Source: Emydura subglobosa (taxonomy: Eukaryota > Chordata > Testudines > Chelidae). Taken from it: a stretch of 64,000 nucleotides of DNA. Positions within the stretch are counted from its first letter, which is position 1, and each line of letters begins with the position of its first letter. A model generated the notes under the pieces. The model ran no database searches and was not told the DNA's origin. It was given only the letters and a program-made list of their open reading frames with translations. This document shows, one piece after another, positions 22,914-34,649 of this stretch. The stretch covers positions 64,298,249 through 64,362,248 of the forward strand of contig ML679961.1 in NCBI GenBank assembly GCA_007922225.1, written 5' to 3'. Both the position numbers and the translations under genes were made by a program.

Positions 22914-23394
22914 CTGTAAAGTGGTTTTGGGTCCTTCAGAGCAAAAGGCACCATAGCTAAGGAAGTTATTTCTAGGATAATCTATCAGTCTTGTATGTTT
23001 TTTATATACACACACAGCATGTGCATCCAGTTTTTTAAATGTGAGAAATCCACATGGTTTTTCAGGTTCTTTCTTATTACTTATTTATAAGAAGGAGAGA
23101 GGTTTTCCAAATGTTTGATACTCAAATGGCTATTAAGCACGCATATGCTCGACCTGAGCTCCTCAACCCAGACATAGGTGCCCCCATTTCAAAATACACA
23201 AAAATGAACAAAATCTTGCAGTCATTGAAGCCAGAGTTTTACCTGAGTAAGAAGCTAAATAAGGGGCATTAGGATTTGGTCCACTATTGCGACCTGAATG
23301 AAGACTGCATGACTATGTCAGTAGTCCCCCTGACATCAGTAAGGCAACTCACATGAATGAGAGCTAGGACGTTATTAAAAATATCAGAGACAAA
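21651..23394. other. No gene; TA microsatellite only
   Basis: Apart from the TA run at 22882-22911 and a short CA run near 22246-22255, this part is AT-rich intronic sequence without recognised repeats. Frames at 22283-22585 and nearby have no motif. Confidence 0.4.
22882..22911. repeat. TA dinucleotide microsatellite
   Basis: About fifteen uninterrupted TA units follow TGTTTTTGTGT. It is a simple repeat likely to vary in length between individuals. Confidence 0.95.
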
Positions 23395-23585
23395 AGTGGG
23401 GGAGGTAATATCTTTTATTGGATCAACTTCTGTTGGTGAAAGAGACAAGCTTTCAAGCTTACACAGAGCTCTTCTGTTTCACCAACAGATGTTGGTCCAG
23501 TAAACTATATTACCTCACCCGCCTTGTCTCTCTTATATCCTGGGACCAACACATCTACAACAACACTGCACACAACAATAAATAA
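23395..23585. mobile_element. Foldback repeat (GGTAATATCTTTTATTGG family), copy 1
   Basis: The left part GGAGGTAATATCTTTTATTGG, CAACTTCTGTTGGTGAAAGA and the right part CACCAACAGATGTTGGTCCA, AACTATATTACCTCACCC are inverted relatives. It ends with CTTATATCCTGGGACCAACA. A second copy of the right part lies at 43750-43850. The inverted layout suggests a non-autonomous DNA transposon, shortened in the middle. Confidence 0.6.
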
Positions 23586-23911
23586 TATCAGTCATGTAAG
23601 ATGCATGTCCACATCCACCCACTCTGCCTGCATAGACACAGCATAAGTATGTAACACCCATGCAGTTTTACTAATCTAGTCCCTTTGAACTAAAATGGCT
23701 TGAATCATGACTGTCTAGAATGACAGCTGCCCCCAGAGGTATGAATTCACAGACAAGGTAGAAGCTACTTGAGACCTGTCAGGCTGTAGGATCATTCAGG
23801 TTAACTTCTGTTCTTCCAGCCACCAAGGAAGAAAGTCAGTCTGAGTGAGTGACTGACGAGACATGGGTGTAGCAGGAGAACAGAAAGAGAAAATCAAACA
23901 GCCCCCTAGAG
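23586..23911. other. No recognised feature
   Basis: Intronic sequence up to the target duplication of the hAT element. Confidence 0.35.
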
Positions 23912-24433
23912 CACTGGTTATCAAACGTATTTGATCGCGCCCTCCCTTCTTTGTGTCTGTAGTAGTTTATGTCCCTCCCACTTCCGCCACACAACTACAT
24001 ATACTGATATATGACATGGCAATGCTTAACTTAAATCAGTTCCAACTTCTTTGTTTTTCACTTGAGTTGGGTTTTGTTCTGTTGCACAAATGGGCCAACG
24101 ATCCATTGTAAAAAGAGCAAAAGCGAAACTGCAATTGTGGTCCGTGCTTACACATGCGCACACCATGTTGTAGCAAACAGATTAACGTACAGATGGCAAG
24201 GACTTTGTGTAATGCTATGCAAGCTTCACAGAAATCCGTCAAAACGTATAGCACCATCTAGAGTCAAATGCACAGCGCCCTCTGAGGACCTGATCTGTCT
24301 CAGATTTGCTAGTTATTCATTGCTGTGGATAAAATGTGCACAGCAAGTTTCTTTTCCTAAAGCTTTTCACACCCTCCCAGAATACATTCTGTGCCCCCTC
24401 CCAGGGGGGCCTGCCCCAGTTTGAGAACCTCTG
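23912..24433. mobile_element. hAT-like non-autonomous element with 8-bp target duplication
   Basis: The left end CACTGGTTATCAAACG and the right end CAGTTTGAGAACCTCTG are imperfect inverted repeats of the hAT type (general form CAGTGGTTCTCAAACT). The element is flanked by a perfect direct repeat CCCTAGAG at 23904-23911 and 24434-24441. An 8-bp duplication is the signature of hAT transposases. The 522 bases inside have no transposase motif, so movement must have relied on an enzyme made elsewhere. Confidence 0.85.
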
Positions 24434-24461
24434 CCCTAGAGGGAAATAAGCACACCTCTGG

Positions 24462-24742
24462 GCAGGTCTACAATGAAAATGCTGCACCAGCACAGCTGTG
24501 CCACTGTAATGTGCTTCAATGAAGATGCTACTATGCCGACAGGAAGCTTCTCCCATCATCACCGTTAAGCCACTTCTGTGAAAAGCGGTAGGTATATCGA
24601 TAAGCGAAGCCTCCTATCGCCATAGTGCTGTCTACAGTGAGGCTTAGGTTGGCATAACTGCGTCGCTCCGGGGTGTGGTTTTTCACATCCCTGAGCACCA
24701 TAGTTATACTAATGTAAGTTTGTAGTTTAAACCTGGTCTCAG
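24462..24742. mobile_element. MITE with internal hairpin
   Basis: The left end GGGCAGGTCTACAATG and the right end CTTAGTTTGTAGTTTAAACCTGG read outwards (in plus: AAGTTTGTAGTTTAAACCTG) are diverged inverted repeats. Near the right end, GGCATAACTGCGTCGCTCCG and CCTGAGCACCATAGTTATAC pair around GGTTTTTCACATCC, making a strong hairpin. No protein is encoded. Confidence 0.6.
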
Positions 24743-25586
24743 TCACTGAATCAGAGTAGGTTTTGCATGCATTTTTATAACCCTAGAGTCAAGAAGAGAC
24801 ACAAAATTTAGTAGCTTCTGGTTTCTTTCATGAAAATTCAAATGCATAAAATAGGCCAAGTTAGGGAGTATAACATACCTATAACACTGCAAATGCACTA
24901 GCTAGAAGTTAGTAGCCAGATCATGTTGTCCTAGGACTGCGGTGAATGTACAGTAAAACACCAGATATGGAAGAATGTTCATGTTTTAAAGATATTTTAT
25001 GATTTAATTTTAATTCAGAAAAAAATAGCGCAAAAGCATTTGCCATACAACAGATCCACAGAAGCTTGCTGAAAAGGTCTCCTAGGCTGTGAATCCCAAG
25101 GAGGAATTGAAAAATACAATTGTTTTGTTTTCTGCTAAATGTCTGTCTACAGTCCCAAAGTAGCTGGATACTTCATGCTAAAGTAATCAGCAGTGAAATA
25201 ATTAACCATAGAGACCGTTAGGTTAAGTTAACACGAGTTGGGTGAACAGGTCAGGCCAACCCCAAGTGTTCAAAAATGAGATTTAAAATTAATAAGTTTG
25301 GAGTTTTCTTTCTATCTTACTTTCTATGCCTTCTATGCCTTTAAGGGTCACTGGAGGCACATTCTGAAGCTTTTCTCTGCAACTGTGAGGACTAGAAACT
25401 TTCATGTTAGGAAAATAAGCTGAGATTTTCCCCTGATTACTTGTCTCCAGCAGCCGGGGCTTTAAGAAAAGCACCCAATATGGAGAGACTCACAGTAACG
25501 CTGCAAGAATTCACAACATGGTTCACACCTCTCAGAGATATGTGCCGGTGCTTGGCAGGGAGAGACAGTAGGCAACTCATGTCTCT
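24743..25586. other. No recognised feature
   Basis: AT-rich intronic sequence with no classifiable element. Confidence 0.35.
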
Positions 25587-25907
25587 CTGAGGATATGTCT
25601 GCCTTGCAGTTGGGAAGGAGCATGTAATTGCATTACATGATGTAGGCGTATCTAAACTAGCTTTCATCTCGCTAGCTCACAAATCAAAGCTAGGGCAGCA
25701 TGCACTTCAAATCAAAGCGGGCAAGCTGCTCAAGAAACTACAGAAGGTTCCAGGAGGGCTTGTCCAGCCGCACACCGAAAACTGTGATACCGCGGTTTCA
25801 CAGCTATCGGCACACGGGCTAGGCTCTGGCTAGATTAAAGCTAGCTCGTGGATGTCTACACATGCTGCAGTTACACACCCATGACTGCAGTGTGGACATA
25901 CCCTTAG
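25587..25907. mobile_element. MITE with CTRAGGRTATGTC ends
   Basis: The left end CTGAGGATATGTCTGCCTTG matches the reverse of the right end GTGGACATACCCTTAG, and CTTGCAGTTG pairs with CATGACTGCAGTGTG. Inside, AGCTAGCTCGTGGATG and CATCTCGCTAGCT also pair. The length of 321 bases and the absence of a gene are typical of a MITE. Confidence 0.65.
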
Positions 25908-26277
25908 GGACAGGCCTGCTCCCGTTGAAATCAAGGGGCTTTGCCATGGATTTTAGTGGGACCACAATTTGGCCGTTACTGCTTTGTTTCTGTCTGAAGG
26001 TCTTGTAAATTCAGTCATGGAGAGCAGAATCAGATTACATTCAAAATCATAAGAAACTACTTCCCCGCCCCTTTTAATTAACTGCTAGAGTCACTGGAGA
26101 AATACTGGGTATGGCCCACCACTCTGACCCCTCCATGCAAGATGCAATATGACATACCCTGAGCATGGTGTACAGTGGCAACCAACTTCCCAGAGCCACT
26201 GTAATGCCCTGGCTCAGTGAGAGAGATGAAAGATAGATGCTGGCCCAAAGGCCAATCTACCATTACTGCCAGCAAAG
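25908..26277. other. No gene; hairpin motif relic at the left
   Basis: 25917-25972 (CTGCTCCCGTTGAAATCAAG, then TGGATTTTAGTGGGACC) is a diverged copy of the 20988 hairpin. The rest is unclassified. Confidence 0.35.
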
Positions 26278-26586
26278 GATGGTCTTCACTAGAAAATTAA
26301 GTCATGTTAGGACATGACCTGGAGAAGTCATGTTAGCTAACATGATGTTAAACACAACTTTGGCAGTAAGCGTAGACAGGGCCAGGGGATCTTTCACATC
26401 ATACCAGCTGTCCCTGGGTCAAGCCTGCGTGCACCACAGGTTTACTCACAAGCAGCTGACAATAGTAAACCCAACTTGTCTTGGTCTGTACTGAAAAAAC
26501 ACTTGTGTTTAACATCATGTTAGTTAACACAACTCCTCAAATTTGTGTTCTAATACAATCTGCTTTTCTAGTGAAGACAAGCCATC
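26278..26586. mobile_element. MITE with outer and inner inverted repeats
   Basis: The outer ends GATGGTCTTCACTAGAAAA and TTTTCTAGTGAAGACAAGCC, ATC pair over about 19 bases with one small gap. A second inner pair, TAACATGATGTTAAACACAA and TTGTGTTTAACATCATGTTA, lies about 60 bases in on each side. No coding frame is present. The whole 309-bp unit can fold on itself. The target duplication is unclear. Confidence 0.75.
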
Positions 26587-27379
26587 GGCTATCCTTGAGT
26601 TAAAGTGGTAAATGCCTGCATTCTGGGAGGCAAAAACCCTGGGTTCCATCCCCAGTGTTGCATAGATGCTGTTTACCCTGATGACCATGATGACTGAGCA
26701 TATGCAGCCATGGTTTTATTACACAATGAACACTCTGGTGCAAGGCATTTCTTACGTGCTCTGACATGCATTATCTTACATGCATTTAGGTTTGTAATAT
26801 GCAGCATATTTTTCCACTGGTGAAAAGCTCATTCTCCATTTGTCAGCAAAGATTTAAGAATATCAGACTGCTGGCATTTTGTTTAGAAGCCAAATGAAAT
26901 TCAATTGAATTGATTGAATTTTTCACTTACTGTGCTGCTTCAATTCCAGGCAATCAATTTGAACTGACAAGACCCTCAGTGCTGTGCTCTGCACCTGCCT
27001 AGATCTCCATTTGCAATGGCATTAAATTCACCCAACCCCATTGCAAATTTAATCAAGGATGGTGCATACCAATAAGAAGCAGTGCAATGGGCTCATATAT
27101 GCTTGTCAAAGATGAAAACCCCCTGTGTTACGCTACTCAGGCCTCTGTTAATAATGCGACTGAAATCTGGTGTGCCAAAGGCCTATAACTGCATTCCTGC
27201 TCTGCATTTTAATCACTGTTGACTAAGAAAGAGTTTGGTACTTTCCCAAACCCAGTCGTCTGGGTAGAACTACTGAGCTGGTGTTAACAGCAAAGGAAAG
27301 AATTTGGCAGAGTTCTGAGATAGGTTTGATGTGTACAAAATATGGCTCGTTGATTTTTACAATCCTCTCAACTCAAGAG
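26587..27379. other. No recognised feature
   Basis: Intronic sequence without a classifiable element. Confidence 0.35.
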
Positions 27380-27424
27380 GGGACATTGCATGCTAAGAAC
27401 ACGCTAAGAAGCTGCCACTGGTGG

Positions 27425-27512
27425 AATTCTGTGGCCAGTGGTATGTAGAGGTCAGACTAGTTGATCATAATGGCCTCTTTTAGCCTTAAAAATCTATTAA
27501 TCTATCTATCTC
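27425..27512 (+). mobile_element. CR1 3' end fragment
   Basis: GGTCAGACTAGTTGATCATA, ATGGCCTCTTTTAGCCTTAA and a tail of ATCTATTAATCTATCTATC match the 3' end of an older CR1 type (usual form: AGACTAGATGATCATAATGG). Only the last 90 bases are kept. Confidence 0.75.
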
Positions 27513-27819
27513 CATTCAACACAAGAAGAGCTGTAATCTACTTAAGTATACACAAGTCACAGTGTTGTCACCTCTTGCAATTTTAACTGCAAGTCTTGCA
27601 ATATTTTGTATTTTTCTTAAAATCTCAGGTTCTGGAGTCACGTGATTATGTGAGAATCACAACTTTCATTTAAAAAAATAAGTTTCTAGCCCTCCTGGAT
27701 GCAGAGGAAAGCTGGAAAAGGTGAAAGCTAAATGTTTCAAAAAACAGAAGGCAAATATAAAGATCCCAAATTTATGATTTTAGAAATCTCATTATTTTGA
27801 AGCCAATGGATTGGTGTCC

Positions 27820-28440
27820 TGTGACAGAGAGAAGCAAGCGTTAATGAACTGCTCTGGGCCCAAGAGACCATGCTCCTTCACCCCTGCTGGGCATGCTCCC
27901 GGTGGAGGGAGCATTCAAAAGGGAGTAGCTCAGCTCAGTCTGGGTAGACTGAGGAGGAAAGCAGTTACATGCAGCAGCCTCCTGCTAGGAAGCCTCCAGG
28001 ACTCCAAGCTGCTATGGTTGAGCTCCTAGTTGCACTGGGGGAAGCCAGTTGACCATGAGAACTACTCACTGTTGCAAGCGGAGGAGACTCCGGGGACGAC
28101 TCAGATGGAACACAAGAGGGACCCCACATCCAACCCTGACACAACGCCAGAGGGATTAGAACAAGGGTAGGAAGTGATCCAGGGAATGTGCTTGGAGGCA
28201 TCGGGACTTGAACCCTATGTCAGAGTCCGCTGTTTTGAAGGGCCCTAGGTCAGAACCCATTGGAGTAGAAGGGGCCCAGGTTCCCCTCCCTCACCAGTGG
28301 GTGACACTATCCCAGTGATACGGCCGCTAGACAAAGCGGCCCATGGACTATCACTGTTAGGCATTATATCCCGGAGCATCACTGTTAAGTGGCTCTGTCG
28401 GCCCAGTGCACTCAACCAGCCCCCTGACAGGGCCTGATTC
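27820..28440 (+). mobile_element. Gypsy-type LTR, solo
   Basis: The segment starts TGTGACAGAGAG. It has a weak TATA-like word (GCATTCAAAAGGG), AAGTGATCCAGGGAATGTG (compare AAGTGACCCAGGGAATTGA in the LTR at 33928) and the block CATTGGAGTAGAAGGGGCCC, AGGTTCCCCTCC that is common to all LTRs of this sort in the window. No internal gene or second LTR adjoins it, so it is a solo LTR or fragment. Its 3' edge is approximate. Confidence 0.55.
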
Positions 28441-29746
28441 ATGATGATTGAAAGCTTGGGATCTGCAGTACTGTAGATGCAGGCAGCCCTTGCACTCCTG
28501 GCTAGCTGTCAGTGAGGCTTTGGTCACACTAAGTATGTGAGCCCTTAATTTTTAACATCAAAGGAAATAGACTTAAAATTTTGCTCACTACTGTAGCTAA
28601 TGAATTCCTGGACAAATCACATTTTCATAAGGGTCCCAGGATGACAATAACTACACTGTTTTACTGCAGCCTTCTTCAGTACAATACAAACACTATAAGC
28701 TAGCGGCATTTCTTATATGCCTGTCACCATACTATTTCATGCTGGACCCACAATCTAACACAGCAGACATCACCACTAAGCAGTGGCAGTTTCCATTCAT
28801 TTCACTCTGCAGTGGCTTCTTCAAATAAAAGATTATTCATTTCTTAAAATCAAATATGAAAGCCTGTTTCAAGACGGGTAACTTATTCCAGTTATTTGAG
28901 GCTGCAACTTCAAATTCTTATCTCCCTAGAAGGGAGTTGGGGGGGGGGGGCTGCATTATCCAGCCAATTCTGCTGATGAGCTGGTTTTTTCCTTCTTTGG
29001 TGAGTTTGTCAGAATATTTTTAAAAATACTCTTATTTATTTCACTGAGGAGATTGACCAGCTCTCGAAAGTGACTGGTGTTGAGAGGGTCAGACCAGTGG
29101 TTTAAAGCCTGAATACTGCTTGGGCCTTCATGAATCCTCCAAAATCCCAAGGAGGAAATGAAAAATTCATCTCTGATAGAACTCCACAGAATTCTGTGGG
29201 GTTGTATCTAGGATGAATTTGGCTCATCAGATTCTTTTGTTCCAGCTCCTCAGAATGAGTTGGTAAATGAGGCAAAAAACACAAACATTGTTTTTACTCA
29301 CATGAATACAATGTAAAATCTAAATACATTGCAGATTAAGGATGAAATCCTGGCTCAGTGGCAAAACTCCCACTGACGTCAATGGACAAGATTGTGCCCT
29401 AAGGGACTTTCTTAAGAAAGAACTAAAACAAAACAAACTGTTACTGTACCACATTAGCATAACATTAAAATAGCTGCCAGAATAATTCTTGTATATTTTG
29501 AGCCTGATCCTGAAAGATATGGCATGCCTCCAATGCCTATTTACTATACTGCACCTCTCAGGATCCAGCCAATAGTTAGTAAATGTTCTGAGATCCTTCT
29601 GGATAAGCAACAACCAGAGGCCCAAACAATGCAATATGGGTTTCACCATATATCACACGCCAATAAGGAGAGGTATACTTAGCTCCTGTTGGAATGCAGC
29701 ATTCAGGATTACATTTTCAATGGGGCGGGTGAATTTCATGTGATAC
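28441..29746. other. No gene; G homopolymer and hairpin relic
   Basis: A run of twelve or so G lies near 28937-28950. At 29341-29392 AATCCTGGCTCAGTGGCAAA and CCCACTGACGTCAATGG are a diverged copy of the 20988 hairpin. Otherwise nothing is recognised. Confidence 0.4.
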
Positions 29747-30288
29747 TGTCAAGGCCAGGGCATAGGTAGCCTGACCTAAGAGTTAGCACCAGGCACAAGC
29801 CAAGGGTCCAGGATCCAGGAACTAATGACCTGGAATCAGGTCGGGTTAGAATGCCAGGAGATCAGAACCAAGAGATAAACTGGAGGACAGCAATCAAGAG
29901 TCAGTTACCCAGAATCAGGCCAAGCCAGGATGGCAGGTTCAGGCAAAGGAACCAGAGGACAAAAACCAAGAGGCAGTTACCAAGAGTCAGGCTGAGACAG
30001 CATACCAGGAGGTCAGGATCAGAAGGCAGGAACAGGCAAACATCAGACCAACAGTCCATGGCAAGGTGAAATCCACTTGTACCAAGAACTTCTTGTTTCC
30101 TTCTCTGGATTAAATAGGGGCTGCAACCTAATCAGGAGCCTTGGCGCTCTCCCAATCAGAGCGTAAGGGTGGGGCTTCATAGATCCTAATTCCAACAGCT
30201 ACCCTTGAGCTGCTGGATAGAGGATTAGAGGGTGCTGCCTCCCAGGCTCCTCTCACAAACCCAGGTTTGAGACCTGTGGATCCTGACA
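29747..30288 (+). mobile_element. Solo LTR with internal tandem repeats
   Basis: The ends TGTCAAGG and CCTGACA have the TG...CA form of an LTR with a 5-base inverted terminus (TGTCA/TGACA). A TATA-like word TTAAATAGGGG lies at 30109. From about 29830 to 30050 the words CAAGAGTCAGTTACC, CCAAGAGGCAGTTACC and CCAAGAGTCAGGCTG recur with spacing of about 45-65 bases, a minisatellite-like U3. No clear target duplication was found and no internal gene adjoins it. Confidence 0.6.
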
Positions 30289-31409
30289 CATTCCATAAAA
30301 AGATCTGGATGAGAACGGAGCCCAGTGCTGAAGTCTTGTCAGTCAATGTATAATTACATACAACCCCCAAAGTTATTTAGGTTGCACAGTCGAGCACTTA
30401 GAAGTAAGGAAAGGCCAGAATGAGTGCCCTTCACACAACTTTAATTCAGTCCCCTTATGTCCATGGATTATAAGCGCTTAGTTATGTGATCACATGCAAT
30501 TACATGCCAACATGTTCCCTGCTCCATGAGACTGTATTCCCCATAGAGTTCTCCTATCATGGATTCTTCTCATCTCCTGCAAAATACAACAGAAAGCTAT
30601 GGAGAGGCAACGTATCCAAATCAAATCCCCAAGTGACGTCGGACTGGGAATCTTCAATTTATTTAGATGCCAGAAGTTGTAGTGAGGAAGAATCATCCTG
30701 CCACTGGGTCCCTGGAGAAAGTCCCAGATCTATCAGGCCAGAGAAGCCTTTGAACTCAAAGGAAGGAGCGCGTCATTTACGTAGAGTTGTGCTCCTGTCA
30801 GAATCTTTCCAAGAGGAAATGCTTCAGAGAAACATAAATCCTTTCACTGGATAGCATTTGAAAATGGCACCAACTGTGTTAACAATCACTAGTTCTTTCC
30901 TTTTTTGCAACGCCAGCCTTTTTCATGGCAGCCTTCCTCCTTTTGGGTAGCGTCAAGTGCCCCAACTCAATTCCAACCTCAGTAATTTCATTTTGCCTCC
31001 CAGACACCACTGCGATTTCATCAAAGTAGAATTCTTCACTTCCTCTCCTACAGTGTTATGGACTGTTGTCATGGACTCTTGAAGACAACTGCCCTACTCC
31101 ACTCCAGAGGTGCCTGAATTTCAGTGATGAATGAAGTGATCCAATAAATAATATGAAGTACTCTGGAATATCTTGCCTTCTCTCACCCACAGACCTCATC
31201 ACCACCTGCTGCTGGGAGCTTTTCTCCCATTTCATTGACAAGTAAAAAACAAAAATTCCCCAACCAACCACTGTCACTCAGTGACAGTCTCTGCAAAAAA
31301 CACACCAGAGAACTCACACTGCCCACCTTGTTGGAATTTGGCACAGTCCCACTGATTGAAGTGCTCAGGCAATGCAAACAGTACTCATGCCTTCCCTGGC
31401 TAATCAAAG
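30289..31409. other. No recognised feature
   Basis: Intronic sequence. The 122-codon plus-strand frame at 30486-30854 has no motif. Confidence 0.35.
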
Positions 31410-32500
31410 CCAGCAGGGGATAGCCACCTGAGAACGCCAAGATCAGGGCAGGCTGCAAAAGGAGAGCAGATTCTCCCAGCGCTGGTGGGTGACACTGAAG
31501 CCCGGCTTCCCAACCAGCCACAAACTGCTTCTGATTCCCCTACACTGGTTATCAAGAAGCCAATCCACAAATGTCCATTTTGCCCACAATGCCCACAAAC
31601 TCCCACTTTACTACATGACAGTTCCTGGGTCCCAAATCAGCACTAGGTCCAGTAAAGAGACCAGTTATTTAAACCCTATGCTCTTTACTAAAAAAGGTTC
31701 CCTCTGACCCCAAGGGGTCAGCCACAGTACCAGTCCAATATAAGTTTGGATCTTACCTAAAATACCATGCTGCCAGCCAATCCTTTAGTAACTAAAACTA
31801 AAGGTTTATTGTAAAAAGAAAGAAATAAACCATGAGAGAAATGTTAAAGGATTAGAGCAATCACATACATACAAATGATTAAAAGTCCATATACATCAGG
31901 TTTCTGGAAGAAATGTGGAGTTGCAGGTTTGTATAGTTCCCTCTGGTACACATCCAGTACCTGGATGGGTCTAAGTCCTTCGGTTCAGTTGCAAAATGAA
32001 TTGATTCAGAGGTAGGTGTGTGTCTGCAGCTGGACAGGAACATAGACAAAATGGTTTCTGGGGTTTGATCTTATATACCCTCTATCCCTGGCCATGCAGA
32101 CTGTGGAAACTTACAGGAACTAAAATGGAGTCCAGAGTCACATGGGCCAATCCTGGTGACTCTTCAGGTATGCCTTTAGTTTCTTCCTGGGCCCCTTGCA
32201 TCCGTGAGTGTCTTAATGGGCCATCAAGCAGCCTATTGTTCTGCCGCCTCTCTGTCTGGGGTGTGTCCCAGCCAGCCCAAATTGACATACAGAAATATCA
32301 AATATATTCATAACTTCCATTTCACATATAATACGTGAACATGAGCATTATCTTACTCAGCACGATATATCCCTTCTAACAGTACCTGACGGTATATCTC
32401 ACACGAATTATCATGATTTTGACATACGGATGTCACACAATAAATGCCCCTCCCCCCACTCAAGCCAGCCCACATGACAGGGATGTCTTGGCAAACGCTG
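31410..32500 (-). mobile_element. ERV-like LTR, minus orientation (family shared with 55090-56172)
   Basis: Read in reverse, this segment matches 55090-56172 in order over about a kilobase: TATGTCAAAATCATGATAAT, GGTACTGTTAGAAGGGATAT, the polyadenylation region TACAATAAACCTTTAGTTTT, GGTATTTTAGGTAAGATC, and ACTTCAGTGTCACCCACCAG is shared in the last part. A polyadenylation signal followed by about 350 bases of conserved sequence fits an LTR. No gag, pol or env sequence adjoins. Boundaries are approximate. Confidence 0.65.
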
Positions 32501-32729
32501 ACAAAGATCAGCCATGCCTCCCTCTAGGTAGGCATTCTACCAACTACCTTTTCAAATGTGATAGTATGTTCTATTAAAACATCAACACAATAACCCAAAG
32601 TCCTCTACCTACCTTCCCGCCCACCCACTCACAATTTCTCAGCCCTAGCAATCTTGTTCATTAGAATTCAATCTCCTGGGCATGATTACTGAGAAGGTGG
32701 TAGCAAACCTTTATTAATATCTTAAGACC

Positions 32730-33925
32730 CTTCCTGGTCTGGCTCCAGGCCTAAGTAGAGTACTGAAAGGATATTGGTAGTTCTAACATAAGGTCTCTCC
32801 ATGGTGATTGACAAAAGGAAAAAACATTGCTTGATATTTCAGCTGTTTTTGATACCATCAGTCAGGAGATGCTATTGACCCACCTACAATATTTTCTAGG
32901 AATTGATGGAAATGGTTAAACTGGCGATGCTCATTGCTTCAGAGAGACCCCAAAGAATCGTGATGGCCAGCTGCTCCTCCTCCCACATTCAGTCCTGTCA
33001 CTGATATTATTTAACATCTCTGTGCAGCTGCTAGGACATGGGCTGCAAAACTAGCAGTCTGCGGATGACGCAGAGCTCGGTTTTCTCTTTTAGGTGCTTA
33101 GTTACCATAGCGATAAGCACCTGGGCTGGGGGTTATATAGATTTTCATACAGTGCAGCCAGAGCTATGCCAGTGCATGAAGGAAACTGACACCTGGATAA
33201 AGAAGACCTGGCTGGTGCTAAATCTGGGAAAGCATGAAGTGATATTACATGGAAGAGAGGAATGCTTTGAGGAGATGGCAAACGTCACTACTTCACTCTC
33301 AGAGGGTACATGCCCACTGGTAGTCAAGGTGAAGCACAACCGTGGGGTCATGCTGAACCTGTTCATTAGAAGCACTTCTCCCATCTACAATTAGCAAGAG
33401 AACTCCACCTCTTCCACTCTGACTAGTATCAGACTATTGCGGTTCACATGTCCATCACCTCCCCACTGTGCTATTGCAAGTCACTCATCTGAGGACTGAA
33501 GGGGAAGAACAAAAGGTTGCAGTTAGTACACCTCATAGCAGCCTCTCCCCCAAGCAGGACCAGCCAGAAAGGGCACATAACATGGGGCTCCACAGCCTGT
33601 GCTGGCTCTTCAATACCAGAACCTTAAAGTTGCTCTAGCAGTTAATGATCTACAAAGCGCCTAGTGGGACAGAGCTATGCTATCTCAAGGCAGGGCTCTT
33701 CCTCTGGAATGGGCATGTAAGCTACAGATATCTATCTAGCATATTGCAGCTCACAGAGATCAGGTTTAGACGTCAGGGACCCAACAGTAGAGCTGCCTCA
33801 ACAGTTGAAACAAGGCTCTACAAGTCCCCCTCTAAAAGAGATCAGAAAGAGCCAAACCCTTGCCATATTCAGTGCACTCTGCAAAACCCACCCCTTTCCC
33901 AAAGCACCCCTCACTTAAATGGGAC
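32730..33925 (+). pseudogene. L2-like LINE reverse transcriptase remnant
   Basis: Plus-strand fragments read FDTISQEMLLTHLQYFLGI (about 32850-32907), then VLSLILFNISVQLLG and SADDAELGFLF (about 33058-33092). These correspond to motif A, the PLLFNIYM block and the YADDTQL active site of L2-type non-LTR elements in the CR1/Jockey group. Near the end, ALCKTHPFPKAPL (about 33872-33910) fits the C-terminal LKTHLF..AF block. The active site is altered and there are many stops. It ends just before the Gypsy element. Confidence 0.65.
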
Positions 33926-33927
33926 AG

Positions 33928-34602
33928 AGTGATGGGATGGACTAGGCCTCAGGTCCTGCCACACCCATCCCAGGAAAAGAGCAGTACAGGAGTCCTCCAA
34001 GCAGCCTAGAGTTGCTGTAAGGGAAGCAGCCAACCAGGGTCCAGAAAGGCCATATAAAAAGGAGCTGCAGAGCCAGAGACAGTCAGTTCCTTGCTGGAGC
34101 CACAGGAGTCTAGATGGTGCTCCTGGCTGGCCAAAGGAAACTCTGCAGTACCATTGACAGGGAGTGAGAAAGAATGCCTGGCTGGCTGCTGAGCCTGAAC
34201 TTAGATGAGCCCTGAGGTAAGGATGAAGCTTTGGCGGAGGCTGGGGTCATGGGGAAGTGACCCAGGGAATTGAAGGCGGTTTAGCTAAAGGGACACAGCG
34301 GCATGTGGCTGCTATTCTTAAGGTCCCTGGGCTGGGACCTGGAGTAGTAGGTGAGTCCAGAGCCCCACCCTCCCCCCATAGACCATTGGCGAAGTGGGAC
34401 AACAGTTGAACTGTGATACATCCCTAGAAGGGGAACAGAACTGCTAAGAGGCCCAGCTGGAGAGCTGGGACCAGGACAGACCAGAGATAGTGAAACCATG
34501 GTCTCCAGGGAGGAAACCCTGGAAGTATGACTTGAAACCAGAGCCAGGACTGTCTGAAGATCTCAGACACACCCACATGAGAGGTGGGTGCCATGATGGT
34601 CA
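33928..34602 (+). repeat. Gypsy 5' LTR
   Basis: The 675-bp LTR includes a promoter-like word CATATAAAAAGGAGC (TATA box at 34052-34060) and the shared block GCTGGGACCTGGAGTAGTAG. It starts AGTGATGGGA where the 3' copy has TGTGATAGGG. It ends CATGATGGTCA just before the primer site. Relative to it the 3' LTR lacks about 130 bases (34427-34555 region). Confidence 0.85.
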
Positions 34603-34604
34603 TT

Positions 34605-34621
34605 TGGTACCAGAAGTGGGG
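34605..34621 (+). other. Primer-binding site, tRNA-Leu type
   Basis: TGGTACCAGAAGTGGGG follows the LTR by two bases. It is close to the complement of a leucine tRNA 3' end (TGGTnnCAGgAGTGGG), the site where minus-strand DNA synthesis starts. The tRNA assignment is from memory. Confidence 0.65.
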
Positions 34622-34649
34622 ATCCTTCAGACCAATCCCTGATCAACAA

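Noticed and set aside
28937..28950. G homopolymers here and at 43338 and 44990 as biological signals
   Set aside because: Single-base runs are prone to assembly and sequencing error; length cannot be trusted.
29790..30060. Direct repeats as a CRISPR array
   Set aside because: The units are irregular in length and sequence, have no constant repeat and unique spacer layout, and the host is a vertebrate.
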